Positions 1 to 7,633 of a stretch of 16,809 nt of DNA are shown here, piece by piece. The notes under the pieces are model-generated. The model was given only the letters and a program-made list of their open reading frames with translations. It was not told the origin of the DNA and made no database searches. A program made the translations under genes and the position numbers. The stretch is taken from positions 1 through 16,809 of the forward strand of contig JAEXBW010000061.1 in the NCBI GenBank assembly GCA_023393825.1. The letters run 5' to 3'. Position 1 is the stretch's first letter, and the number at the start of each line of letters is the position of its first letter. The stretch is from Elusimicrobiota bacterium. GTDB taxonomy: Bacteria; Elusimicrobiota; Elusimicrobia; Elusimicrobiales; Elusimicrobiaceae.

Positions 1-1289
1 AGGATAAAAACCGCTGGGGCGTTGACGGCGGATACTGGTGGGAGGTTTATGATTCCTCCGACAGTCTTGCAAAAAAAGACGGAGCTTTATACTTCAGTCA
101 GTTTGAAACAAGGAATGTATCCGACGCTGATTTTAACGACGATTTCTTCCGCTCCAATCCTTATGTCGTTTCGCCCGATAAGTTAACGCGCGCGTCCGTT
201 GTGCGCCAAAGTTCTGCTACCACATTAAGGGCAAGCTACAGCAACCGCAGCCAGTTAAATGCCGACGATAAAACCTATTCCAACGCGCAGGAAGTTTTAC
301 CTAAGCTGGAACTTATTTTCCACCCGTTTGCCATAAATAATACGGGGCTTATAAATAATGTTAAGTTTGATTTTAACAGCAGCAGGATAGGCGATTACGA
401 TTTTGTGCAGTACGGCCACGGCAACTGGACAACCTCTAAAGATTTTAAACTTCACCGTAATTTTACTTTAACTCCCACCGCTTTTTACGACCAGGAAATT
501 ATTTTTAAAGACCCTACAAATAATGACGAAGACACCCTTGTCGGCCGCTTTGGCGGGCAGCTTAATTTGCGCTCGGATTTAATTACGGGTATGCTGGATA
601 CGGGTTATAAATATACGCGCAGGACGGTAAGCGGTTCTTTAACCAGCAGCAGCCAAAATACAAATAATTCCGACGCGGAAGAAGAATATAATTTATTTTA
701 TATCCAAAACTATTATATGCCCACTCAAAATACTTACTTTAAACTTGCCACGGGCTACGACGCAAGCAATTCTAAAGAAGACTGGGCTTTTAAGTACAGG
801 GCGGAACCTGTTACGGCGGAAGTCGGTTATTTTTCCCCGCTGACGGGTACAAGCTTTTTTCTGCAAAATTTATACGATGTCTATAACGGCAACCAAGCCT
901 TTGTGTTAGATAGCACATTTAAAAGTTTAAACGGCAGTTACGCCAATTTGGGCATAGCCAATTACAGCACGGACAGAAGCAGCTTTTTGGTAACCTCAAA
1001 GTTTATGCTTGCCCCTAAAGGTTTTACTTGGCGCGCGGATATGGGTTTGGATTTTGAGATTGACGGCTCCTCCTCCGTCAGCGCGTATTCAAAGCACATA
1101 AAAGTTTATAAAGATTTCCACGATGTAACGCTTATGGTGGGCGTGCGCGACAGAAACCAAAACCTTTCCTTTACGCTAAGGATAAATATCCTTTGCGGCG
1201 CCGCGCCCGCGCAAAGTAAGGCGCAAAAAGAAATAAACCAATACCGCTACCCTTGGCGCGACGACAGAATGATAAGGGACAATTTTTAA
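1..1289 (+). CDS. LptD-like outer-membrane beta-barrel protein, C-terminal part (5' end outside window)
   Basis: The frame is open from the window edge (first full codon at base 3) to TAA at 1287-1289, so about 428 residues are visible and the true start lies upstream; the GTG at 201 is internal. The protein is rich in alternating polar/aromatic strands typical of an outer-membrane barrel, with no transmembrane helices. The order of elements resembles the barrel half of LPS-assembly protein LptD: an early 'RSNPYVV' stretch, 'LPKLELIFHPF', and near the end 'YKDFHDVTLMVGVRD' followed by 'LSFTLRINI', which lines up with the 'DLHCW...FxFxI' end of LptD proteins, although the usual Cys of that motif is absent. 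If LptD, it would place LPS in the outer leaflet, which fits the lipid A and bamA genes in the same window. After the last predicted strand there is a charged tail of about 30 residues ending in Phe. tdk follows after 24 bases and is probably co-transcribed. An unrelated barrel family remains possible. Confidence 0.6.
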   Translation, partial: DKNRWGVDGGYWWEVYDSSDSLAKKDGALYFSQFETRNVSDADFNDDFFRSNPYVVSPDKLTRASVVRQSSATTLRASYSNRSQLNADDKTYSNAQEVLPKLELIFHPFAINNTGLINNVKFDFNSSRIGDYDFVQYGHGNWTTSKDFKLHRNFTLTPTAFYDQEIIFKDPTNNDEDTLVGRFGGQLNLRSDLITGMLDTGYKYTRRTVSGSLTSSSQNTNNSDAEEEYNLFYIQNYYMPTQNTYFKLATGYDASNSKEDWAFKYRAEPVTAEVGYFSPLTGTSFFLQNLYDVYNGNQAFVLDSTFKSLNGSYANLGIANYSTDRSSFLVTSKFMLAPKGFTWRADMGLDFEIDGSSSVSAYSKHIKVYKDFHDVTLMVGVRDRNQNLSFTLRINILCGAAPAQSKAQKEINQYRYPWRDDRMIRDNF

Positions 1290-1313
1290 TTTAAAGCAGC
1301 AAAAGAGGCGATT

Positions 1314-1907
1314 ATGAAGAAGACAACTGTACCTTACGGCAGTATAGAAGTTATTTGCGGATGTATGTTTTCGGGCAAAAGTACGGAGCTTATTAAACGT
1401 GTGGAAGAGTGTATTAAAAACGGTCAAAAGGTGCAGGTGTTTAACTCCAGCCTTGATAAACGCTACACAAATAAAGGCATTGCTACCCACGACTTAAAAA
1501 AGATTTCCGCCACGCATATAACCAAGGCGCAGGACGCTTTGGAATTAATTAAAAAGAATACAGATGTTGTCGCCTTAGACGAAGTCAACTTTTTTACGCG
1601 CGATATTGCCCCCGTCGCCATTGCTTTGGCAAAGCTGGGCAAGCGCGTTATATGCTGCGGTTTGGACTTAGATTTTAAGGCCGTCCCTTTTGAAAGTACC
1701 GCCCAGCTTTTAGCCGTAGCCGATAAAGTTACCAAGCTTAAGGCGCGCTGCAATGCCTGCAATGCGCCCGCCACGCGCACGCACAGGACTGTTGCCATTA
1801 AGTCAAGGATATATGTTGGCGGTGCTGATGATTATGAGCCTTTGTGTGCGGATTGTTTTAATGAGGCTCGTGTTCAAGAGGAAGCCACCGAAGCCGTTGC
1901 CGCTTAA
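1314..1907 (+). CDS. tdk: Thymidine kinase (type II)
   Basis: The 197-residue product phosphorylates thymidine to dTMP with ATP in the cytoplasmic pyrimidine salvage pathway. The P-loop GCMFSGKST lies at residues 16-24, the ALDEVNFF segment at 87-94 supplies the metal-binding Asp89 and the likely catalytic base Glu90, and the GLDLDFKAVPFE segment (116-127) matches the family's GLDxDFxxxPF motif. A structural zinc site is complete: Cys146, Cys149, Cys178 and Cys181, with the substrate-lasso segment around DDYEPLC between the pairs. The length is normal for the family. The ATG at 1314 follows an AGAGG ribosome binding site at about 1304-1308. The gene sits 24 bases behind the barrel gene and is followed by a strong terminator, so it is probably the last gene of that transcript. 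Confidence 0.97.
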   Translation: MKKTTVPYGSIEVICGCMFSGKSTELIKRVEECIKNGQKVQVFNSSLDKRYTNKGIATHDLKKISATHITKAQDALELIKKNTDVVALDEVNFFTRDIAPVAIALAKLGKRVICCGLDLDFKAVPFESTAQLLAVADKVTKLKARCNACNAPATRTHRTVAIKSRIYVGGADDYEPLCADCFNEARVQEEATEAVAA

Positions 1908-1925
1908 AAATAATATTTGTTCTGT

Positions 1926-1973
1926 GCCGACTTATGTCGCTAGCAATTTGGCGTAAGTCGGCCTCTTTTTTAT
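1926..1973 (+). terminator. Rho-independent terminator after tdk
   Basis: The arms GCCGACTTA (1926-1934) and TAAGTCGGC (1954-1962) form a perfect 9-bp stem, with a further CGC/GCG pairing possible inside the loop. The right arm is followed by CTC and then a T-rich run to about 1973. On the minus strand the hairpin is not followed by a T run, so it should stop plus-strand transcription only. Confidence 0.85.
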
Positions 1974-1976
1974 TTT

Positions 1977-2201
1977 TTACTCACTTGGGTACCGAGAGTC
2001 GCTTCGCTCCCGTTCTTCTTTGTACACCGCGTTCATAATAAAATAAAAAATAGGCTCAACCCCGCCAAATCACGCTGCCAATCTATAAATTTGTTCTGTA
2101 TCAAACAGCATTAAATCACGCAAATTTTTATAAAGACTTTTCCTTGAGGGGAACATTAAGCGAACGCAGAGAGCAAAGTAGAAGATATCAGAAGTAAAAA
2201 A
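1977..2201 (-). pseudogene. Broken reading frame of unknown identity downstream of nth
   Basis: This fills most of the 294-base gap between tdk and nth. Read on the minus strand in the same register as nth, the 43 codons directly after the nth stop are open. A TGA at 2072-2070 then interrupts, and 30 more codons are open before TAA at 1979-1977. The translation looks protein-like on both sides of the TGA (for example SLYKNLRDLMLFDTEQIYRL before it, FGGVEPIFYFIMNAVYKEER after it). Internal ATGs at 2156 and 2036 would give only 28 and 19 residues, and neither has a convincing ribosome binding site. I do not recognise the family. It could be a decayed gene fragment, a copy of an interspersed repeat, or chance. 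No convincing terminator hairpin for the nth operon was seen here. Confidence 0.35.
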
Positions 2202-2840
2202 TTATTTAACGCCGTTTTTGGGGCAAAGCTTATTAAGTGTACACTCATCACACTTCGGCCCGCGCGCAAAACAAACGCCGCGCCCGTGCCATATCAAACC
2301 GTGGCTTATCCAATGCCATTCTTTTTGCGGCATTAACTTCATTAAATCCTGCTCCACTTTAACTGGGTCCGTATTTTTGGTAAGTCCCATACGATAGGCC
2401 AAACGCTTAACGTGCGTATCCACCACAACGCCCACGCTTATGCCGTAAAAATCCTGCAATACAACATTAGCGGTTTTGCGCGCCACGCCGCGCAGCGTAA
2501 GCATTTGCTCCATTGTGTTTGGCACAATTCCGTTAAAATCCTTAACAAGTTTTTTTGAAGTTTCTAAAATTGATTTTGCCTTAGCGTGATAAAACCCCGT
2601 GGATTTTATTATCGCCTCTATATCTGCAATATCAGCCGCCGCCATTGCCTGCACGGTGGGGAACTTTTTAAACAAGGCGGGCGTAACCATATTAACGCGC
2701 TTATCCGTGCATTGGGCGGAAAGTATTACGGCGCACAAAAGTTCAAAAGCATTATTATAAGCCAATGCCGTTTTTGTTTTGGGGTAAAGTTTTTTTAAGC
2801 CTTTTATAAGCTCAGGCAGTTTTTCTTTTTTTATCAGCAT
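2202..2840 (-). CDS. nth: Endonuclease III (DNA glycosylase / AP lyase)
   Basis: The 212-residue protein removes oxidised pyrimidines from DNA and nicks the abasic site, starting base-excision repair. Family features are complete: the helix-hairpin-helix segment LRGVARKTANVV (residues 116-127) with catalytic Lys122, the VDTHV motif with catalytic Asp141, and the [4Fe-4S] loop Cys190-x6-Cys197-x2-Cys200-x5-Cys206. The hairpin reads LRGVA where the E. coli protein has LPGVG, a tolerated-looking variation. The ATG at 2840 lies inside the end of the upstream permease gene (29-base overlap), and no alternative Met occurs until residue 51, so translation is probably coupled. It is the last gene of the long minus-strand operon. 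Length matches the family. Confidence 0.96.
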   Translation of the reverse strand: MLIKKEKLPELIKGLKKLYPKTKTALAYNNAFELLCAVILSAQCTDKRVNMVTPALFKKFPTVQAMAAADIADIEAIIKSTGFYHAKAKSILETSKKLVKDFNGIVPNTMEQMLTLRGVARKTANVVLQDFYGISVGVVVDTHVKRLAYRMGLTKNTDPVKVEQDLMKLMPQKEWHWISHGLIWHGRGVCFARGPKCDECTLNKLCPKNGVK

Positions 2841-3639
2841 ATCTTCTGTACCCTACGCACAAAGCCAGAAAGAATAAATTAAAAATTATTATCACCGCGC
2901 CGCTGGGTATATTAAGCAGGAAGGAAAAGTAAATACCGCAAAGCACGCTGGCGACGGAAAATGAGGCGGCGTAAATTAATGTCCTTTTAAAATTACCGCC
3001 AAGTTGCAAAGCCGCAGACGGGGGAATAATTATCATGGCGGAAACAAGCATAATACCCACCACTCTTAGCGCCACCACTACCGCCACAGAGGTTGTAAGA
3101 ACCAAAATTATATTTATGCGGTTTACGTTAACGCCCGATACTTTTGCAAAGTTCTCGTCAAAAACAAGCGCTATTAAATCGTTATAAAAAACATAAATTA
3201 TACCCAAGATAAGCAGGGCCAACACGGCGGCAAGGATAAGTTCCGCTCCGCTTACCGTCAAAATACTGCCAAACAGGAAAGAGAGTAAATCCACATTAAA
3301 CCCGCCCGCCATAGCCGCCAGTATAAGCCCTGCGGAAATCCCCGCCGCGCTTACTATACCCAAGGCTCCGTCGGTGTATATCTTTGCCGTCTGCGTTATT
3401 TTGTAAATACCCAAAGAGCTTAACATAACAACGGGTACCGCCATAAAAATGGGGCTGGTTTGCGTTATAAGGCCCAAGGCAACGCCGCTTAGCGCAACGT
3501 GGCTCAGACTATCCCCAATCAAAGAAAGACGCTTTAAAACCAAAAATACGCCAAGCGCGCTTGTTATTATTGCTATCAGCACGCCCGCCAAAACCGCGCG
3601 CTGCACAAAGGCGAAGGATAAAAATTCTATAAGGCTCAT
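2812..3639 (-). CDS. Zinc/manganese ABC transporter permease (ABC-3 family, ZnuB/MntB-like)
   Basis: This 275-residue, very hydrophobic protein has about eight to nine predicted membrane helices and is the inner-membrane channel of a metal importer. The segment LVLKRLSLIGDSLSHVALSG near residues 33-52 is the highly conserved region of the ABC-3 permease family that follows the first helix and contacts the ATPase. The C-terminus ends in a basic cytoplasmic tail (YRRYADKKRKTA). Its start overlaps the end of the ATPase gene by four bases (ATGA), a classic coupled arrangement, and its end overlaps nth by 29 bases. Sequence alone does not separate Zn2+ from Mn2+ or Fe2+ as substrate; zinc is favoured weakly by the His-containing ATPase tail. 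Confidence 0.93.
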   Translation of the reverse strand: MSLIEFLSFAFVQRAVLAGVLIAIITSALGVFLVLKRLSLIGDSLSHVALSGVALGLITQTSPIFMAVPVVMLSSLGIYKITQTAKIYTDGALGIVSAAGISAGLILAAMAGGFNVDLLSFLFGSILTVSGAELILAAVLALLILGIIYVFYNDLIALVFDENFAKVSGVNVNRINIILVLTTSVAVVVALRVVGIMLVSAMIIIPPSAALQLGGNFKRTLIYAASFSVASVLCGIYFSFLLNIPSGAVIIIFNLFFLALCVGYRRYADKKRKTA

Positions 3640-4412
3640 TTATCCTCCTTAAACGGGCAGCAGTCCTGCGTGTGCAGGTGGTCCATTAAATGTTGCGTAT
3701 ACGGGCCAAAATAATTTGTAACGCTGTCGGAAGAGCAAAAATCCTGCTTATTGCCGTAAAATATAATGTGCTTATCTAAGATTAAAAATTTGTTTACATA
3801 TCTTCCCGCCTCGGCAATGTCGTGCGTTATCAAAAGTATCGTAGTGCCGTTTGTTTTGTTTAGGGAAGATATTAAATCAAAAAAAGATTGTCTGGAGGAA
3901 CTGTCCAAAGCTGTTGAAGGCTCGTCCAAAATAAGAAGAGAGGGGTTGTTGATAATTGTTCTTGCCAGCAATACGCGCTGTTGCTGCCCGCCCGAAAGCT
4001 GCCAAAATAATTTATGTTTAAATTTATCGCAGCCTGTCTTTTCAATAGCGGCAAGCGTTTTTTGATTGTCGTGTTTATTAAAAATTCTGGGATAATTTTT
4101 TGTACTTAAAAGGCCTAAGCGGGCAACTTCAAAAGCCGTAAGCGGCATTAAAGAAGGCGGGTTAATTTTTTGTTCAAGATAACCAATCTCGCTCCATTTA
4201 TCAAAGCGTTTTATATCCTGCCCAAAAAGCTTAACCCGCCCTTTTTGACTTTCAAGTAAACCTAAAATTATTTTGATTAAAGTGGTCTTGCCGCTGCCGT
4301 TGGGGCCGAGTACGCCCGTAAAATCTCCCTTAGACGTGGCAAAGGAAATATCTTCAAGCACTCTTTCCTGCCCGTAACTGAAGGCAACTTTATCCGCTTC
4401 AATCAAATACAT
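3636..4412 (-). CDS. Zinc/manganese ABC transporter ATP-binding protein (ZnuC/MntA-like)
   Basis: This is a complete 258-residue ABC ATPase that powers the neighbouring ABC-3 permease. Walker A GPNGSGKT lies at residues 36-43, the Q-loop Gln at 81, signature LSGGQQQ at 139-145, Walker B LLILDEP at 159-165 and the switch His at 197 (LLITHD). After the nucleotide-binding domain comes a tail with His241, His245, His247, Cys251 and Cys252, which looks able to bind metal, as His-rich tails do in other ZnuC proteins. The gene starts one base after the stop of the substrate-binding protein gene and overlaps the permease gene by four bases, so the three genes should be made together. Confidence 0.95.
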   Translation of the reverse strand: MYLIEADKVAFSYGQERVLEDISFATSKGDFTGVLGPNGSGKTTLIKIILGLLESQKGRVKLFGQDIKRFDKWSEIGYLEQKINPPSLMPLTAFEVARLGLLSTKNYPRIFNKHDNQKTLAAIEKTGCDKFKHKLFWQLSGGQQQRVLLARTIINNPSLLILDEPSTALDSSSRQSFFDLISSLNKTNGTTILLITHDIAEAGRYVNKFLILDKHIIFYGNKQDFCSSDSVTNYFGPYTQHLMDHLHTQDCCPFKEDK

Positions 4413-4413
4413 A

Positions 4414-5331
4414 TTAATTAGCCTCTGCGCAGCCCAACCCTTCGGAAATATTTTGCAAATTCGCCATCATAAGCTGGCGGTAGGAAACGCCTTTATCAAA
4501 ATCTTCCTTAGTGATATGTTCAATAGAATAAAGCAGCAGAATTTTTGCGCCCGTTTCATTCGCTATTGTTTGGGAAAGCGCGGGGTTTACCGCTTGTTCC
4601 GTAAAGATATATTCCACATTATTATCTTTAATTTGTTTAATCATTTCCGCCATATCTTTTGCGGAAGGCTCTTGGTCCAAAGTCGCGCCGACGAGCGGTT
4701 TAAAATTAAAATTATAATTTTGTGCCATGCGCTTAAAAGCGATATGGCCTATGTGGTAAATATCTCTTGTTTTGCATTGCGCCAGCATCTTGCCGTAAAG
4801 CCTGTCTAGCATAGTAAGCTCGTGCTGAAAGCCCGCCACATTTTTAAGCAGTTCCTGCTCTTTCTGCGGATATTTTTGCGCTACATACATAGCCATATTT
4901 TGCGCCATTGCGGAGGCATTATTAAAATCCATCCAAATATGCGGGTCCCCGTCGGCAGAAGGCATATTGCTGTCCAGCGCTAAACCTGCGTCATTAGACA
5001 TTTTTTTAGCCCAAGGCTCCATTCTGTCGCTGGTGTAAAAGAAGAACTCATTTTGATGAATATCAATTACCGTTTTTGGCAAAGGCTCAAAAGAATGCGG
5101 CTCTGTACCGGGGGGGATAACCATTGTTATCTTTGCCACATTATTAAGAGTTTCTTTTGCTATCGTATACGGCACATAGCTTGAAACCGCCACACTCATC
5201 ATTGGCGTTTGTTCCGTTTCAACGAGGGGGGAAATGAAAGGCTTTTTATCTCTGTTAATGTTATAAAATGCAAACACGGCCGCACACACAAGCGCCGCCA
5301 GAGATATTAATGCAGTTGTTTTATTTTTCAT
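4414..5331 (-). CDS. Metal ABC transporter substrate-binding protein (ZnuA/TroA family)
   Basis: This 305-residue cluster A-I solute-binding protein captures Zn2+ or Mn2+ outside the inner membrane and delivers it to the adjacent permease. An N-terminal hydrophobic segment (about residues 5-22) acts as signal peptide or anchor; its Cys16 is preceded by ALV, a poor lipobox. Likely metal ligands are His79 (PGTEPHSFEP), His131 (DPHIWMD) and His196 (HIAF, matching the family's HDAF), with an acidic fourth position near Glu271. The long His-rich loop of many zinc-specific ZnuA proteins is missing, so the metal is uncertain. I chose the ATG at 5331, just before the signal sequence and five bases after the kbl stop; a frame-extended Met at 5364 would lie inside kbl and put eleven polar residues ahead of the signal sequence. 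Confidence 0.9.
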   Translation of the reverse strand: MKNKTTALISLAALVCAAVFAFYNINRDKKPFISPLVETEQTPMMSVAVSSYVPYTIAKETLNNVAKITMVIPPGTEPHSFEPLPKTVIDIHQNEFFFYTSDRMEPWAKKMSNDAGLALDSNMPSADGDPHIWMDFNNASAMAQNMAMYVAQKYPQKEQELLKNVAGFQHELTMLDRLYGKMLAQCKTRDIYHIGHIAFKRMAQNYNFNFKPLVGATLDQEPSAKDMAEMIKQIKDNNVEYIFTEQAVNPALSQTIANETGAKILLLYSIEHITKEDFDKGVSYRQLMMANLQNISEGLGCAEAN

Positions 5332-5336
5332 ATTTA

Positions 5337-6521
5337 TTAAATTATCCCAAGTTCCTTCCCGCACTTTTTAAAGGCGGCTACCGCAAATTCCAAGTCCTTA
5401 ATTTCGTGTCCTGCGGTAACTATTGTTCTAAGTCTTTCTTTGCCTAAAGGTACGGTGGGGAAGACTATTGAAAGCGCAAACACGCCTTCGTTAAAAAGCA
5501 TTTGGCTTAAGGCGTGGGCTTTTTTGCTGTCGCCCACCATAACTGGTGTTATGGGCGTTTGGCTGTGGCCCGTGTCAAAACCTGCTTTTTTAAGTTCTTC
5601 CTTAAAGAACTTTGTATTATCCCAAAGTTTTTGGATAAGTTCGGGTTCGTTATAAATAACGTCCAAGCCTGCAATGCAGCTTGCTATAACGGCTGGCGGG
5701 TGTGAGCTGGAAAATAAGAAAGGCCTTGCCACCGATTGCATATACTGCTTTAAGTTAAGGCTGCCCGCCGCGTATCCGCCGATAGTGGCGAAAGCTTTGG
5801 AAAGCGTGCCTATCTGTATATCAACATGGCCTTTAAGATTGTAATGCGCGACGGTGCCGCGTCCCTGCGGCCCCAAAACGCCGCTGGCGTGCGCGTCGTC
5901 AACCATAGATACGACATCGTATTTTTTGCACAGTTCAACAATTTCGGGCAGCAGAGCAATATCGCCATCCATGCTAAATACGCCGTCGGTAACAAGCATT
6001 TTTCTGCGTGCTGCACGCACTTCGGGCTGTTCCAAAATTTCTTTAAGATGCGCCATATCATTGTGGCGGTAAACTTTCTTTTTTGCTTTTGAAAGGCGTC
6101 CGCCGTCTATGATTGAAGCGTGGTTAAGTTCGTCGGAAATCAAAACATCTTCGGGCGAAGTCATAAGGCTTTGGCAAACCGCTACGTTAGAAGTAAAACC
6201 AGATTGTATAACAAGCGATGCTTCCGTCCCTTTAAATTCCGCCAGTTTTGTTTCCAATTCCTCGTGCAGGGAAGTGGTGCCGATGATGGTACGCACGGCA
6301 GCCGTGCCTATTCCAAACTGCTCGGTAGCTTTAATGGCGGCGGCTTTAACCTTGGGGTGATTTGCTAAGCAAAGATAGTTGTTGGAGGTTAAGTTTACAA
6401 CTTTCCTCCCGTCTATCATTGCCACGGGGCCTTGCGCGCTTTGCAGTACGCGGGGCTGTATAAAGCGGTTTTCCTGCTTTAATGTTTTAATTTCGTCTTC
6501 CAAAAAACCTAATGTATTCAT
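5337..6521 (-). CDS. kbl: Glycine C-acetyltransferase (2-amino-3-ketobutyrate CoA ligase)
   Basis: The 394-residue PLP enzyme cleaves 2-amino-3-ketobutyrate with CoA into glycine and acetyl-CoA, the second step of threonine breakdown. It belongs to the alpha-oxoamine synthase family: a YLCLANHP segment near residue 49, the VDDAHASGVLGPQGRG motif (207-222) with PLP-contacting Asp208 and His211, and the PLP Schiff-base Lys242 in TLSKAFATIGGYAAG. BioF and serine palmitoyltransferase share this fold, but the length and the position directly behind tdh make Kbl the best call. The ATG at 6521 lies 17 bases after the tdh stop with an AAGG-like ribosome binding site. Confidence 0.95.
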   Translation of the reverse strand: MNTLGFLEDEIKTLKQENRFIQPRVLQSAQGPVAMIDGRKVVNLTSNNYLCLANHPKVKAAAIKATEQFGIGTAAVRTIIGTTSLHEELETKLAEFKGTEASLVIQSGFTSNVAVCQSLMTSPEDVLISDELNHASIIDGGRLSKAKKKVYRHNDMAHLKEILEQPEVRAARRKMLVTDGVFSMDGDIALLPEIVELCKKYDVVSMVDDAHASGVLGPQGRGTVAHYNLKGHVDIQIGTLSKAFATIGGYAAGSLNLKQYMQSVARPFLFSSSHPPAVIASCIAGLDVIYNEPELIQKLWDNTKFFKEELKKAGFDTGHSQTPITPVMVGDSKKAHALSQMLFNEGVFALSIVFPTVPLGKERLRTIVTAGHEIKDLEFAVAAFKKCGKELGII

Positions 6522-6538
6522 TTTTCTTTTACCTTAAA

Positions 6539-7576
6539 TTACGGAACAAGTATAATTTTGCCGCATTCTTTTTTAGGTTCGCCGGCGACGGCAAAGGCCT
6601 TTTCAAAATCTTTCATTTTAAAGGTGTGTGTTATTACGGGGCGCGGGTCTATGGCTTTACTCTTTAACAAGCTTTCCATTTTGTACCAGCTTCTAAATAT
6701 CTCTCTGCCAGCAATGCCCTGCATACGCACGGCTTTAAAAACAATTTGGTTGGCGTAGTCTATTGTAACGTCTTCTTTAGGCAGGCCGAAAGCCACAAAT
6801 TTACCCGCAGGTTTAACGGCTTTTAAAGCGGTATTTATAGCGCCGTTATTGCCCGACATTTCTATAACTATATCAACGCCGCTGGCTTCCCCGCCCGCGT
6901 CGATAATTCTTTTAAGAGTATTGTCTTCTCTGGGGTCAAGGATAATATCCGCGCCCATTGTGTGCGCAAGTTTCTTTCTGTAGTCAGAAGTTTCAAGGCA
7001 AATAACGCGCGCCGCGCCGCAGGCTTTTGCTATCTGCGTGGCAAATAAACCTTGCGGTCCGCAGCCTGAAATTAAAACGGATTTACCTATAATATCTTCC
7101 GACAGCGTGGCAAAAACGGCATTGCCTAAAGGCTCCATTATGGAGCCTATATCTTTTAAAGAGTCGTCGGAATGCCTCCACGCGCAGCGCGCGGGAACGG
7201 CGGCGTATTCCGCAAAGCCGCCTTGTACGTCTATGCCTAAAATTTTTAAATTGGAGCAAACATGGCGCTGATCGTTCCTGCATTGATAGCACATGCCGCA
7301 GAAAATATGGGATTCAACAGAAACGAAATCCCCTTTATTAAAGCCTTTTGCTTTGTCGCCTATTTCCACTACTTCGCCGCAGAGTTCATGCCCGAAGATA
7401 AACGGTATGGGCATTCTTTTGGCTGACCAGGAAGAAAAATTGTATATCGGCAAGTCGCTGCCGCAGATTGAAGTTGCATGTATTTTGATAAGAAGTTCGT
7501 CGCTTTTGATTCTGGGTATATCGGTATCTATATACTCTGCCCCGGGGGCTGCTTTAGTCTTACAAATTGCTTTCAT
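6539..7576 (-). CDS. tdh: L-threonine 3-dehydrogenase (zinc, NAD-dependent)
   Basis: This medium-chain zinc dehydrogenase oxidises L-threonine to 2-amino-3-ketobutyrate using NAD+; the unstable product is passed to Kbl, encoded next. With the start at 7576 the product has 345 residues and the key positions fall at the classic E. coli numbers: catalytic-zinc ligands Cys38 and His63 (with Glu64), and structural-zinc Cys93, Cys96, Cys99 and Cys107. The nucleotide-binding glycine motif is GCGPQG at 171-176. A frame extension to a Met at 7606 is rejected because a strong AAGGAGA ribosome binding site stands seven bases before the ATG at 7576. Other zinc polyol dehydrogenases are similar, but pairing with kbl settles the role. 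Confidence 0.95.
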   Translation of the reverse strand: MKAICKTKAAPGAEYIDTDIPRIKSDELLIKIHATSICGSDLPIYNFSSWSAKRMPIPFIFGHELCGEVVEIGDKAKGFNKGDFVSVESHIFCGMCYQCRNDQRHVCSNLKILGIDVQGGFAEYAAVPARCAWRHSDDSLKDIGSIMEPLGNAVFATLSEDIIGKSVLISGCGPQGLFATQIAKACGAARVICLETSDYRKKLAHTMGADIILDPREDNTLKRIIDAGGEASGVDIVIEMSGNNGAINTALKAVKPAGKFVAFGLPKEDVTIDYANQIVFKAVRMQGIAGREIFRSWYKMESLLKSKAIDPRPVITHTFKMKDFEKAFAVAGEPKKECGKIILVP

Positions 7577-7583
7577 AAAAAAG

Positions 7584-7590
7584 TCTCCTT
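7584..7590 (-). promoter_or_regulatory. Ribosome binding site that decides the tdh start
   Basis: Minus-strand AAGGAGA, spaced seven bases from the ATG at 7576, is a near-ideal Shine-Dalgarno sequence. It rules out the longer start at 7606. Confidence 0.8.
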
Positions 7591-7633
7591 TTATCGGTAC
7601 TGCCACTACTAAATTTTACATAATTTGGCTTGC

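Noticed and set aside
1176..1490. Minus-strand 104-codon frame across the barrel/tdk junction
   Set aside because: It runs antisense to two supported genes and has no family resemblance.
1990..2020. Possible CRISPR-like or short tandem repeat around GAGTCGCTTCGCTC
   Set aside because: No second copy at regular spacing is present; only a 9-base direct repeat AAATCACGC (2067-2075 and 2113-2121) occurs nearby, too short to mean much.
2070..2072. TGA in the frame behind nth read as selenocysteine or tryptophan
   Set aside because: No SECIS-like hairpin was evident just downstream, and the standard code is used elsewhere: the OmpH-like gene ends with TGA while TGG is used for Trp. A decayed or chance frame is simpler.
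5332..5364. N-terminal extension of the metal-binding protein to a Met at 5364
   Set aside because: It would overlap kbl by 28 bases and place polar residues ahead of the signal sequence; the ATG at 5331 fits better.
5826..6092. Several plus-strand open frames of 60-90 codons opposite kbl
   Set aside because: They lie entirely antisense to a well-conserved enzyme gene in several registers at once, lack ribosome binding sites and show no recognisable motif, as expected of shadow frames.
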